A stretch of 64,000 nucleotides of DNA, from the NCBI GenBank assembly GCA_943789485.1, contig CALSUH010000011.1, positions 124,001 through 188,000 of the forward strand, given 5' to 3'. A program made the translations under genes and the position numbers. Origin of the DNA: an uncultured Pseudomonadales bacterium (GTDB taxonomy: Bacteria; Pseudomonadota; Gammaproteobacteria; Pseudomonadales; Pseudohongiellaceae). The notes beneath the pieces were generated by a model. It was not told the origin of the DNA, did no database searches, and saw only the letters and a list, made by a program, of their open reading frames with translations. Within the stretch, counting starts at the first letter, position 1. Each line of letters opens with the position of its first letter. Of this stretch, positions 54,477 through 62,718 are shown in pieces.

Positions 54477-54950
54477 ATGAAAAAGACAGTACTGGTTTTA
54501 TTGTTGGTTGCTGTTTCTCAGCTATCATTGGGACAGGTTGCAGATACACCTGCTATAGAGGAGGTCATCGTCATCGGTGAGCTTTCCAAACCGGCAGTTA
54601 GATCTCAAATTATTCGCGTTGAAACTGATATTTATAACTTTTACAATGCAAACAATGGCAACAAAAAGTTGAATATTGTCTGCAGACAAGTTGCCCTGAC
54701 AGGAACCAGAATCCCCCAGCGGGTCTGTGAACCGGTGTTCTTGACAGAGGCTCGTAGCCGAGAGGTGAGGCGTTTTATTCAAGAGTTTGATGGCGTTGCC
54801 GAACTGCAAGCATTAGAGGCGAACGTAAAGATTGAAACGGATGAAATGAACACAGTTTATGCATCACTGATAGAAAAATATCCACCCTTCGCTGAGGCCT
54901 TGCTTGTCTTAGAAGACTTAAAGGCTCGGCTTGAAGAGCTTGGCAGATAG
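54477..54950 (+). CDS. Small secreted protein, relative of 54148
   Basis: A 157-residue protein with a signal peptide ending near LSLGQ. Residues about 25-33 read EEVIVIGE, which resembles the short segment before the plug of TonB-dependent receptors (compare EEVIVTGS in the protein at 55550). The shared cysteine motif is C-RQVALT-GTRIPQRV-C. The remainder is a predicted helix-rich tail. Its role is unknown, and export beside a TonB receptor is suggestive only. Confidence 0.75.
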   Translation: MKKTVLVLLLVAVSQLSLGQVADTPAIEEVIVIGELSKPAVRSQIIRVETDIYNFYNANNGNKKLNIVCRQVALTGTRIPQRVCEPVFLTEARSREVRRFIQEFDGVAELQALEANVKIETDEMNTVYASLIEKYPPFAEALLVLEDLKARLEELGR

Positions 54951-55493
54951 GTCTTACAGGAGTTTCTATTTGGTCTTTGCTAACCGCTGGGTTACCTTCC
55001 CTGAGTGCTTGGATTTCCCTTGCAATAATCATAAGTTTAGTTCATGAAAAAAATGGCTAAGGCAGTCCTGTCTTGGCTGAATATCTAACTATGTAAATAG
55101 TTAAATTCACTGTTCAAGCAGACGGCGCATCCGCAGCGACGAAAAAACTGCTGCGAGAGTGCAGCGGCGGAATAAGCTAATGTCTTGGCACGGTAAGGCA
55201 TTATTCTAATTTTTGTAACAGACAACAAGGCTGAAAAATAAACTAAATCTTGGAAAACACGATACTCATCAACAGGCGGTTCCGCCTGTAGAGCCATTGC
55301 AAAAGATTACAGTGCCCGTATACCCTAGAAGTTTCCAGCAACACTGCAGAATGTCGTCCTTTACTAAAGTCCCACCGATAACAAGTCGAGTTTAACGGTG
55401 AGACCTAGTGTGTTAGGTCGAGATATAAATACTCATGAAAAAAATGTCGGTAACCTAAGCTGGGCTACCTGCATTTAATCAAATTTTCGAGTC
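54951..55493. other. Intergenic region between convergent genes
   Basis: No supported gene in about 540 bp. It ends at the poly-A side of the receptor terminator. Confidence 0.3.
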
Positions 55494-55527
55494 AAAAAAA
55501 AACGGCTCCTTCATAAGAAGGAGCCGT
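55494..55527 (-). terminator. Rho-independent terminator of the TonB receptor gene
   Basis: On the minus strand ACGGCTCCTTC pairs with GAAGGAGCCGT around a 4-base loop and is followed by a run of about nine T. It lies 22 bp after the receptor stop, a textbook terminator. Confidence 0.92.
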
Positions 55528-55549
55528 CCTTGTCCTGCAAGAGCCTTGC

Positions 55550-58525
55550 TTAGAACTCCATTGTTACTCTGCCATAGAGCATACGTCCACGTCCCGAATA
55601 AAGGACCGACTCCATGCCAGCGAAGTCATTCACTCGCTGTGGCATTCTATCGAACACATTTCGAGCTCCGAACGTCAAGTCTACATCAGAACCCATCACT
55701 TCAAGTCCTTGGTAGTTGTAAGTAGCGTCCGTGACTGTACTTGCGCGCAGCGTGTCTCTCTCACTGATATCGAACCCCGTGAAGAATGGGAACTGGTCGA
55801 AGAATGAACTACCCCAGTTGTAGCCATCGTATTCAACTTCGTCGATATATTGTGAGGCAACGCTAACACTGTGGTTACCATTCACCCAAGTTACTCGCAT
55901 GTTAGCCTTTACTTCTGGCAGTGGCGGCGCTTCACCAAGGAATCGATTCCGCTTGCCCAAAGGCGAGCTCACCGGATCAGTCGCGAACTTCTGGTATTCC
56001 CACAAATCGATCTTAGTAGCATTAAAGTTCACCGTAATGGCACCAACATCGTTGAAACCTAGTAAGCCTGTAATTGCATCAAGGTCAAACTGGTATCTAA
56101 CCTTCAGATCGTAGGCTTCCACGTTATTCACAGCAGCGTTAGACTGACCGACGGTAACCCGCAGAATCTGCGTCGCGTCGTTGGCTGCACGAACAATACG
56201 TGGATCCTGTTGTCCTGAGTTAACCCAGCTAGTCAGTTCGGCAACGGTAGGCTCTCTACCGCTTACACCAGTAGAATTTGACCAGTTAAAGTAATCCAGG
56301 GACAGCAACTGCTGCGGATCGATACTCACGATACGATCCTGAAAATTAGTCTGGCTCCAGTCCAGATCAATACGCAGGTTATCGATCGGCTCGAATGTCA
56401 CACCAAAGCTTCTGGTGTCAGCCGTTTCCGGCGTCAGCAGCGGGTTACCAGCTTGGCAACGACGTGCATAGGCGAAAAAGGTGGACATTGGATCGTCTAT
56501 GTTGCTCAAGTTACAGCGCTCCGGCGCGTTCAAGTCGTTCAGAGACGGCGCAATGAACGCCGTACCGTCAGTAGCGCGCAGAGTTAGCCAGTCCGTTGGG
56601 CTATAGGCGATACCAAACTTCGGGTCGGTTGAGTCCTGGCCGGTTGAGTAACTCTCATTACGGACAGCCGCGGTGAGTTCCAGGTTATCCAGAACCGGGA
56701 TTGCCAGCTCGACAAACCAGGCATCGACGCTTCTCGTCTCGTTAGCCGGTTGGTCCTCCGCCCCGTTATAGAGGTCTCCACTCTGTTCGATGCTGGAAGG
56801 AATGTAGTCAAAGCCATTACCACGGCGCTGGAGGCCAACAGCCATGCCAATAGGTCCTCCAGGCAATTCAAAGTTGCCCAACGGCACCTCACCATTCAAT
56901 ACCAGGTCCATAGTGTAGAGCGAATTATCTGTGCGTCTGCGGAGTAACTGAGTGGGAAATATCGAATCAGCGACTGCCTGCGAGTTAGTGTACGGTCTAA
57001 GCACATCAGCATTGACCGCAAACGGGTTGAAACATTCATCTACTGGACCGAGGGTGTCACAATTCAGACCCTGAGAGATCGCAGAGAAGCTCTGGTTGTT
57101 AAACCGGCTTAGATTTTTTTGTTGGGAATACATTACCGAGGCCGCACCCCTCCAGCCTTCTATGAAGGGGACAGTGAAGTCCGCATCGAGGGCTACCCGA
57201 AAGGCAGTTTCTCTGGCAAAGCCAGGGAAGCTGCCGTTGCTATTAAGGCCCGCAGCAGGCGTCTGTGACTTACCGAAGGGCCGCCAGCCACTAAAGTTAA
57301 CGTCTTCGTTAAATGGGATGCCATTAGGGTCCAGTTGCACCACTCCGGCGGCATTTCTGTCCGGCAGGGTGTCCCCATTCATATCGGCTGCAAACAATAA
57401 ATTACCATTGGCATCCATTGCGCGGTATGGGTTTCCTGGCAGTTCACCACGAAGCAAAGGCAATTCGTCTACGCGTCCACCTGGGTTAGCAGCGGATTCC
57501 TGCCCTTGATAGGTCAGGCTGTTCCAGTTGAGCTGCGCATTAAAGGTCAGATCGTCGTTGACTTCATAATTGGCATTGGCAAAGAACACGCCCTGCTGAT
57601 TCTTAGGCTGCAATTCCCACCACTGGCCAAAGTCCATGTAACAGGTGTTGTTCGAGCCCAGAGCACCGTTGGGGTTGGGTCGAGGCCCATTACTTGTTGG
57701 GTCCACTTGACTTGCCATGGAGCCACAACCTAGGTCGCCCTGGCGGCTACTGGCTCCGGTGAGCATGCCGTTCTCATCACGCTGTGGTACGGAGTACTGA
57801 CCTGGGTTGCCCGAAGAAGAATTGTTGAAACCAGCTTTATAGAGCTCCGGCCGGTCAGACCAAAGCAGGTTGGAGTTATCCCGCCATTGGCCGGAAGCTA
57901 CTATGTCTATTGGCCCGATTTCAGTACCCCATAAGAAACTGTACATCTGTTCCTCATAAGAGTCGCTTGCGTCAGTTCGCATGTTAAAAACTTCAACCTT
58001 GAGTCCGTCATAGGACTTGATAGGCACGAAATTAACAACGCCAGCCACCGCTTGCGAGCCGTAAAGTGCAGCAGCGCCGTCCACAACGATGTCGAGACGT
58101 TGAATGGCTATCTGAGGGAGCATCTGGTTAACGTTGTCATCGATAATGCGCTTACCATCTACCAAATTAAGTGTAGCACCGGCGCCGAGACCACGGATAT
58201 TTATCGCGGTTGTAGTGGCACCGGAACCTGGTGTGATGTTCGAAGAAACTGACGAGCCCTGATTAAAGCTCAGGTTGTGGATGACATCACCCATGTTCGG
58301 CGTGCCTTGGGCCTGAATGTCTTCGAGTGATATCTGTGTCAATGGGGATGCCGATTGAAAGCCTTCGGAGCGGCGAATAAACGAGCCGGTTACGATAACT
58401 TCTTCCACTTCTGCATCATCTTGTGCCAACGCTGTCCCGGCTAGGGGCAGCAACGACATTGAGATTGCTGCGCACAATAATTTTCTTTTAAACCCAGGAT
58501 GCCCGAGTTGTCGGTATTTGCTCAT
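55550..58525 (-). CDS. TonB-dependent receptor
   Basis: A 991-residue outer-membrane receptor from ATG 58525, preceded by AAGGAGAGAATA; the frame extends 18 bases further without a better site. The signal peptide ends TALAQ. Residues about 40-150 are the plug (EEVIVTGSFIRRSEG, DVIHNL, INIRGLGAGATLNLVDGKRI, GSQAVAGVVNF). The rest is a barrel of beta strands ending in the usual terminal phenylalanine (GRVTMEF). Such receptors import bulky substrates with TonB energy. The large barrel and Asn-rich repeats resemble glycan or peptide receptors. The substrate is unknown. Confidence 0.92.
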   Translation of the reverse strand: MSKYRQLGHPGFKRKLLCAAISMSLLPLAGTALAQDDAEVEEVIVTGSFIRRSEGFQSASPLTQISLEDIQAQGTPNMGDVIHNLSFNQGSSVSSNITPGSGATTTAINIRGLGAGATLNLVDGKRIIDDNVNQMLPQIAIQRLDIVVDGAAALYGSQAVAGVVNFVPIKSYDGLKVEVFNMRTDASDSYEEQMYSFLWGTEIGPIDIVASGQWRDNSNLLWSDRPELYKAGFNNSSSGNPGQYSVPQRDENGMLTGASSRQGDLGCGSMASQVDPTSNGPRPNPNGALGSNNTCYMDFGQWWELQPKNQQGVFFANANYEVNDDLTFNAQLNWNSLTYQGQESAANPGGRVDELPLLRGELPGNPYRAMDANGNLLFAADMNGDTLPDRNAAGVVQLDPNGIPFNEDVNFSGWRPFGKSQTPAAGLNSNGSFPGFARETAFRVALDADFTVPFIEGWRGAASVMYSQQKNLSRFNNQSFSAISQGLNCDTLGPVDECFNPFAVNADVLRPYTNSQAVADSIFPTQLLRRRTDNSLYTMDLVLNGEVPLGNFELPGGPIGMAVGLQRRGNGFDYIPSSIEQSGDLYNGAEDQPANETRSVDAWFVELAIPVLDNLELTAAVRNESYSTGQDSTDPKFGIAYSPTDWLTLRATDGTAFIAPSLNDLNAPERCNLSNIDDPMSTFFAYARRCQAGNPLLTPETADTRSFGVTFEPIDNLRIDLDWSQTNFQDRIVSIDPQQLLSLDYFNWSNSTGVSGREPTVAELTSWVNSGQQDPRIVRAANDATQILRVTVGQSNAAVNNVEAYDLKVRYQFDLDAITGLLGFNDVGAITVNFNATKIDLWEYQKFATDPVSSPLGKRNRFLGEAPPLPEVKANMRVTWVNGNHSVSVASQYIDEVEYDGYNWGSSFFDQFPFFTGFDISERDTLRASTVTDATYNYQGLEVMGSDVDLTFGARNVFDRMPQRVNDFAGMESVLYSGRGRMLYGRVTMEF

Positions 58526-59275
58526 TATTCTCTCCTTAAACACTAAATCGTAATATTTTTTGAATTTTACCGCTTCTAATTAAGGAAGCAGTAATTGCAT
58601 AACAAGTCACGGAGGGAGGACGTATACACTTGTGTTGTAAACGCCTACTACCTAGCATCAAAACATTGTGGGTAAGCCGCTAGACTACTGACCAATTACA
58701 CACGCATCGTAAGACTGACAGCTGTAGCCGTCAAGAGTTATTGTGACAATCTGTTACTTATAATTTAAAGCACCCACCCCTGATGCGAAGAGTGTAAATC
58801 GCCCCCCCCAAGCAAGAAAAATGTAACTAACATTCCCAAATAACAGTGCAACTCCCATCTCCAAATAAAAAGTGCAACTATTATTCCCAAATATTAAAAA
58901 ATTAGCCTCGGTTCTAATATGCGGCAGCTCACCAGCTTAGGAAAGTGCCGTGTCTTGGGTGCCTATATTTTTCTTTGTATCCTACATGTGGGTTTTTACT
59001 GTCTTTCCTTTCGAGTCGCTAACGTCTGCCACGTACAGGTTTTCTCTGGCAAGTCTAAAATCTCTAATTGTAGCCAAAGTAGTAATAACCGAATCATGCG
59101 TACACTTGTATTGCGCACAGCAGAAATCACAAAGCAAGATCAAGAAAGATACTCTTACAGCCTTCAGTCCAATATGTACTGCTATAGAGATCATGGGAGC
59201 CTATCAATAAGCTGCTTTACTTGAGCAGCCAATGTTTGATGGCAAGTAAAGTGAGAAAGATAAAACTCAATGAAT
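58526..59275. other. 750-bp region upstream of the TonB receptor
   Basis: No supported gene. It includes a C-run (58802-58809) and a repeated block at 58832-58893. It should contain the receptor promoter. Confidence 0.35.
58832..58893. repeat. Imperfect tandem repeat with AGTGCAACT and CCCAAATA units
   Basis: CCCAAATAACAGTGCAACT is followed by CCAAATAAAAAGTGCAACT about 27 bp later, then CCCAAATA again. Tandem near-repeats of this length at one site recall the multiple terminal repeats of IS21-type elements, but no transposase gene is present. Confidence 0.55.
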
Positions 59276-60043
59276 CTAAAATAATTCACTGACAATAGGT
59301 TCTATAGATTCTGCCCAGATTCTATAACCCTGTTCATTTGGGTGCCGAGCGTCGGGCATTATATCTGGGCTCAAGATTCCGTCATTGCTTAAGAAGTTGG
59401 CTGCTATATCCATATAATGAACCTTGTCTCTGCCGGCAATTATGGCCGCCGCTGTCTGGCTTGCATTAGCGAGGATTGTTCGAAGGATATTAGGGTGTTC
59501 TCCGCGCGGGAATATACTTAGCAGCAATATTTCCGAAGCAGGTAACTTCAGTTGTAATTTATCTATAATGGCGACAATTCCGTCAGCTATTTCTTCTGCG
59601 GTATTGTCTGCAGCATTGTTAGTGCCTGCCAATAAAACGATTAACTTTGGCGATATTCCATCGATGTTGCCATGGTCGAGGCGCCATAAAATGTTTTCGA
59701 TTTTGTCTCCGCCTATGCCAATATTAACGGCATTTCGCTGGCTATAATATTCATCCCATACTGCCTGGCCGGCTGTACCATGCGGTTCTGAATCCGTAGG
59801 ATAGATAGTGCCTTCCCAGAAATGGGTAATGGAGTCGCCGATGAACAGCAGGTCGATATTACCCTGTTCAATGCGGCGATTAATTTCATCGAATCGATTT
59901 AACCAAAACTCGCTTTGTCGAGGTTCGGGTGTGGTGGTTGAAATAGGTTGTGGAAGTACTGCTGTGACTACTAATAAAATGGCGGCTATGATCACCGCAG
60001 TTGCGATGACAAGAGTTCGAATCGAAGTGCTAATTAGTGCCAT
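59276..60043 (-). CDS. SGNH/GDSL-family esterase
   Basis: A 255-residue protein with an N-terminal membrane anchor or signal (about residues 10-30). The four SGNH blocks are all present: FIGDSIT with nucleophile S71, GIGGDKIEN, GTNNAAD and DARHPNEQGY supplying Asp and His. Such enzymes remove acyl groups (often acetyl) from sugars or lipids. It lies between the TonB receptor and the fused quinoprotein, and the substrate is unknown. Confidence 0.9.
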   Translation of the reverse strand: MALISTSIRTLVIATAVIIAAILLVVTAVLPQPISTTTPEPRQSEFWLNRFDEINRRIEQGNIDLLFIGDSITHFWEGTIYPTDSEPHGTAGQAVWDEYYSQRNAVNIGIGGDKIENILWRLDHGNIDGISPKLIVLLAGTNNAADNTAEEIADGIVAIIDKLQLKLPASEILLLSIFPRGEHPNILRTILANASQTAAAIIAGRDKVHYMDIAANFLSNDGILSPDIMPDARHPNEQGYRIWAESIEPIVSELF

Positions 60044-60251
60044 TTGCGCAGCCTTTCGTACTCTAGCGGTTACAGAGCAGCAGCGTGTTTATTAGAAGCT
60101 AAGGCCTAATCAATCGCTTTTTGGCGCTGCCTGAGGATTGCCTACCGTCTTAAAAATTCATAGGATTCAGATATTTTCAGGGTCTCACTATAACAGGGGC
60201 CAGAGGAAATACTATTTCAAAGGGTTCTGGGTTTTAATAAAGATTGGGGTC

Positions 60252-60278
60252 AGAGTAAAAATACAGTACTGTATTTTT
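60252..60278. repeat. A/T-rich palindrome upstream of the fused quinoprotein gene
   Basis: AAAAATACAGT and its reverse complement form a 22-bp perfect palindrome at 60257-60278, within GGGGTCAGAGTAAAA. Seventeen bases (60252-60268) also occur at 42110-42126 before dacB. Phrases like GGGGTCAGAGTAAAA are often seen in bacterial REP-type elements. Confidence 0.6.
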
Positions 60279-60306
60279 GGCCACAATTATTCACGTTCAA
60301 AAGCAG

Positions 60307-62352
60307 ATGATGAGTTATAAAATGAAAAAATTACAACCGATGCTTCTTTTGCTACTGTTATCTTTTTACCTTTCTTCTTTGCAGGCGGCGGAATTTTCCC
60401 AAGTCCGACCTGATGCAGACACCCTGCTAGAATTGCCAACCAATGACTGGCTTACCAATGGCGGAGATTTGTACAACCGTAATTTCTCTCCCCTGACTCA
60501 AATTAACACTGACAATGTTAACCAGCTGGGCCCGGTGTGGCGCACGCACCTTGAAGGCTCCGGTGTCGGGGCTAAGTATTCCGGCGAGGCACAGCCTATA
60601 ATCCATGAAGGTGTCATCTATATCATAACCGGTGCAGACGATGTCTTCGCTGTGAGCATTGAAACTGGTGAAATTTTGTGGAGTAACAAGGCAGACCTAA
60701 ATGAGGAAATTTCAACCATATGCTGCGGTTGGACTAGCCGTGGAGTGGGATTTGGTGAGGACAAGATTTTTGTCGGTCAGCTGGACGGTGTGCTAAAGGC
60801 TTTAGACAAGGACAGCGGGGAAGAGGTCTGGTCTATCCAAGCCGAAGCTTGGGAAGAAGGTTATACGATCACTAGTGCGCCACTGTACTACAACGGAATG
60901 GTGATTAGCGGGTTTGCTGGAGCTGAATTTGCGGCCCGGGGGCGGGTTAAGGCATACAGTGCGGCCGACGGCAGCTTGCTATGGACTTTCTATACGGTGC
61001 CAGGCCCAGGTGAATTTGGTCATGACAGCTGGCCCGCTGACAACGATGCCTGGAAAACCGGTGGCGGTACAGTTTGGCATACGCCGGCGGTCGATCCCGA
61101 GCTTGGCATGATCTACTTTTCAACCGGCAATCCGGGTCCGGATTACAATGGTGCGCTGCGAACCGGAGACAACCTGTTTACCGCCTCCATCGTGGCACTG
61201 GATGTCTACACTGGCGAGTATCGCTGGCACTTTCAACAAGTGCACCACGACATCTGGGATTTCGACGCGCCTAACCCGGTGGTTCTGTTTGATCTGGATT
61301 ATAACTCAGTGCCCCGCAAGGGGCTGGCCCAGGCCGGCAAGACCGGATGGGTATACATTCTCGACCGGATCAGCGGCGAGCCTTTAGTGGGAATCGATGA
61401 GCGGCCAGTTCCTCAGGAACCGCGTCAGGCCACGGCTGCTACCCAGCCTTACCCCGCGGGTGATTCCTTCGTCAGCCAGACTCTGGATATCCCGCCAGAA
61501 GGTTTTCGGCTGGTCAACAACGGCGCGATCTTCACCCCATTTTGGGAAGACCCGGTGCTGCTTCGCCGCAGCGAGGCAAACTGGCCTCCCAGCACAGTGG
61601 ACCCAGTTAAAGGAGTAATGTACGTCTGCGCCGGCGAAAGGCAAGCTGCCTATTCTACTCGAGAAGGTGTCGAGCAGGTCGAAAATGGCGACCGTTACAC
61701 GGGTGGCAGCATGAGTTTTGCGCCAATAGCTGTCACCGGGGTTGTTGCAGCGATGGATCTGCGAACCAATCAACGGCTGTGGTCAACACGCTGGCCTGGC
61801 CGTTGTTATAGTGGCCTGGTCAGCACAGCGGGCGACCTTTTGTTTGCCGGTAGAAATGATGGTCGCTTTACCGCACTGGATGCCCGCGACGGCAGCAAGC
61901 TCTGGGAATATATGACCGACTCTGGGGTCAACGCCCCACCTATCGTTTTTGAACAAGACGGCAAGCAGTACGTCGCTGTGTTTTCCGCGGGCAATCTGCT
62001 GGCAGCCTCTAACCGGGGAGATAGCATGTGGCTGTTTACGCTGCTAGATGAAGGTCAAGAAACCTCCATCGTATTGGAGCAAGTTACTCCGCCGCTAGCA
62101 AACCCCGAGGGGCGGGCATTATTCCAGGATACCTGTGTATTTTGTCATGGTCGTCGCGGCGAGGGCGGCCATAATGGGATGCCGCTTGAGGGTCTGGCGG
62201 CATTTGGCACTGGCTACGTGGCAGGTATCATCAGTTCAGGGCAGAACAACATGCCAGCTTTCTCAGATACGTTTACTGCCAACCAGATCAATGCGATCGC
62301 AGAGCACGTGAGAACTCTTAATACGGAGATTTCCAATCGTAATAATCGATAA
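60307..62352 (+). CDS. Quinohaemoprotein: PQQ-dependent dehydrogenase with C-terminal cytochrome c
   Basis: A 681-residue secreted enzyme from ATG 60307; a further ATG at 60322 would fit the signal peptide even more tightly, and the frame also extends to 60277. The signal peptide ends LQAAE. The propeller has TICCGWTSRG, giving the adjacent cysteines that form the disulfide ring beside PQQ, and the active-site segment HHDIWDFDAPNP. A C-terminal cytochrome domain carries CVFCHGRRG and the distal Met in NNMPAF. It oxidises alcohols or related substrates in the periplasm and passes electrons to its own haem. The fusion suggests type II-like behaviour, though no separate cytochrome subunit is needed. 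Confidence 0.93.
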   Translation: MMSYKMKKLQPMLLLLLLSFYLSSLQAAEFSQVRPDADTLLELPTNDWLTNGGDLYNRNFSPLTQINTDNVNQLGPVWRTHLEGSGVGAKYSGEAQPIIHEGVIYIITGADDVFAVSIETGEILWSNKADLNEEISTICCGWTSRGVGFGEDKIFVGQLDGVLKALDKDSGEEVWSIQAEAWEEGYTITSAPLYYNGMVISGFAGAEFAARGRVKAYSAADGSLLWTFYTVPGPGEFGHDSWPADNDAWKTGGGTVWHTPAVDPELGMIYFSTGNPGPDYNGALRTGDNLFTASIVALDVYTGEYRWHFQQVHHDIWDFDAPNPVVLFDLDYNSVPRKGLAQAGKTGWVYILDRISGEPLVGIDERPVPQEPRQATAATQPYPAGDSFVSQTLDIPPEGFRLVNNGAIFTPFWEDPVLLRRSEANWPPSTVDPVKGVMYVCAGERQAAYSTREGVEQVENGDRYTGGSMSFAPIAVTGVVAAMDLRTNQRLWSTRWPGRCYSGLVSTAGDLLFAGRNDGRFTALDARDGSKLWEYMTDSGVNAPPIVFEQDGKQYVAVFSAGNLLAASNRGDSMWLFTLLDEGQETSIVLEQVTPPLANPEGRALFQDTCVFCHGRRGEGGHNGMPLEGLAAFGTGYVAGIISSGQNNMPAFSDTFTANQINAIAEHVRTLNTEISNRNNR

Positions 62353-62718
62353 ATAAAGTAATGAGTTCAGAGTAGATATCCAGTGGTCTATGAATCGCTA
62401 TCGCTAGGCTGATTTCATCCTCTTCAATGTTCAATGTTCAATGTTCAGGGATATTGTCTAGTGTATGTCTATTTATTTAGTAGCATCTGTTATCTATAAT
62501 TGTTGTACTATTATTGAAGTCTTTCCTACCTCTCGATATGCAAGCTATTGATAGTCGATCTAATAGTTTAGCAAGTAGAAAGCGGAAATTCTGCCTGATG
62601 GTTGCCGGCAGTACACAGATGCTGGGGAAAAGTGCCGATTAGTGTAGAGTGTGAACCAAAAGAATGGCAAATTTAGCCGTAGGTGAAAACCCTTGCAGCG
62701 CAATATGGGGGTATAACA
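62353..62718. other. Spacer before the second TonB receptor
   Basis: No gene supported. It includes a tandem TTCAATG run and, near the start of the next gene, a GGGGG ribosome-like site. Confidence 0.35.
62423..62443. repeat. Heptanucleotide tandem repeat (TTCAATG)3
   Basis: Three perfect TTCAATG units followed by a partial TTCA lie about 275 bp before the receptor start. This tract could slip and alter expression, but it is far from the start. Confidence 0.8.

Noticed and set aside
58919..59224. Open frames upstream of the TonB receptor on both strands
   Set aside because: Short overlapping frames with no family signature or ribosome site.
62640..62718. Possible riboswitch in the leader of the last TonB receptor
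   Set aside because: No B12-box or other known conserved core could be found; only a GGGGG ribosome-like site is supported.
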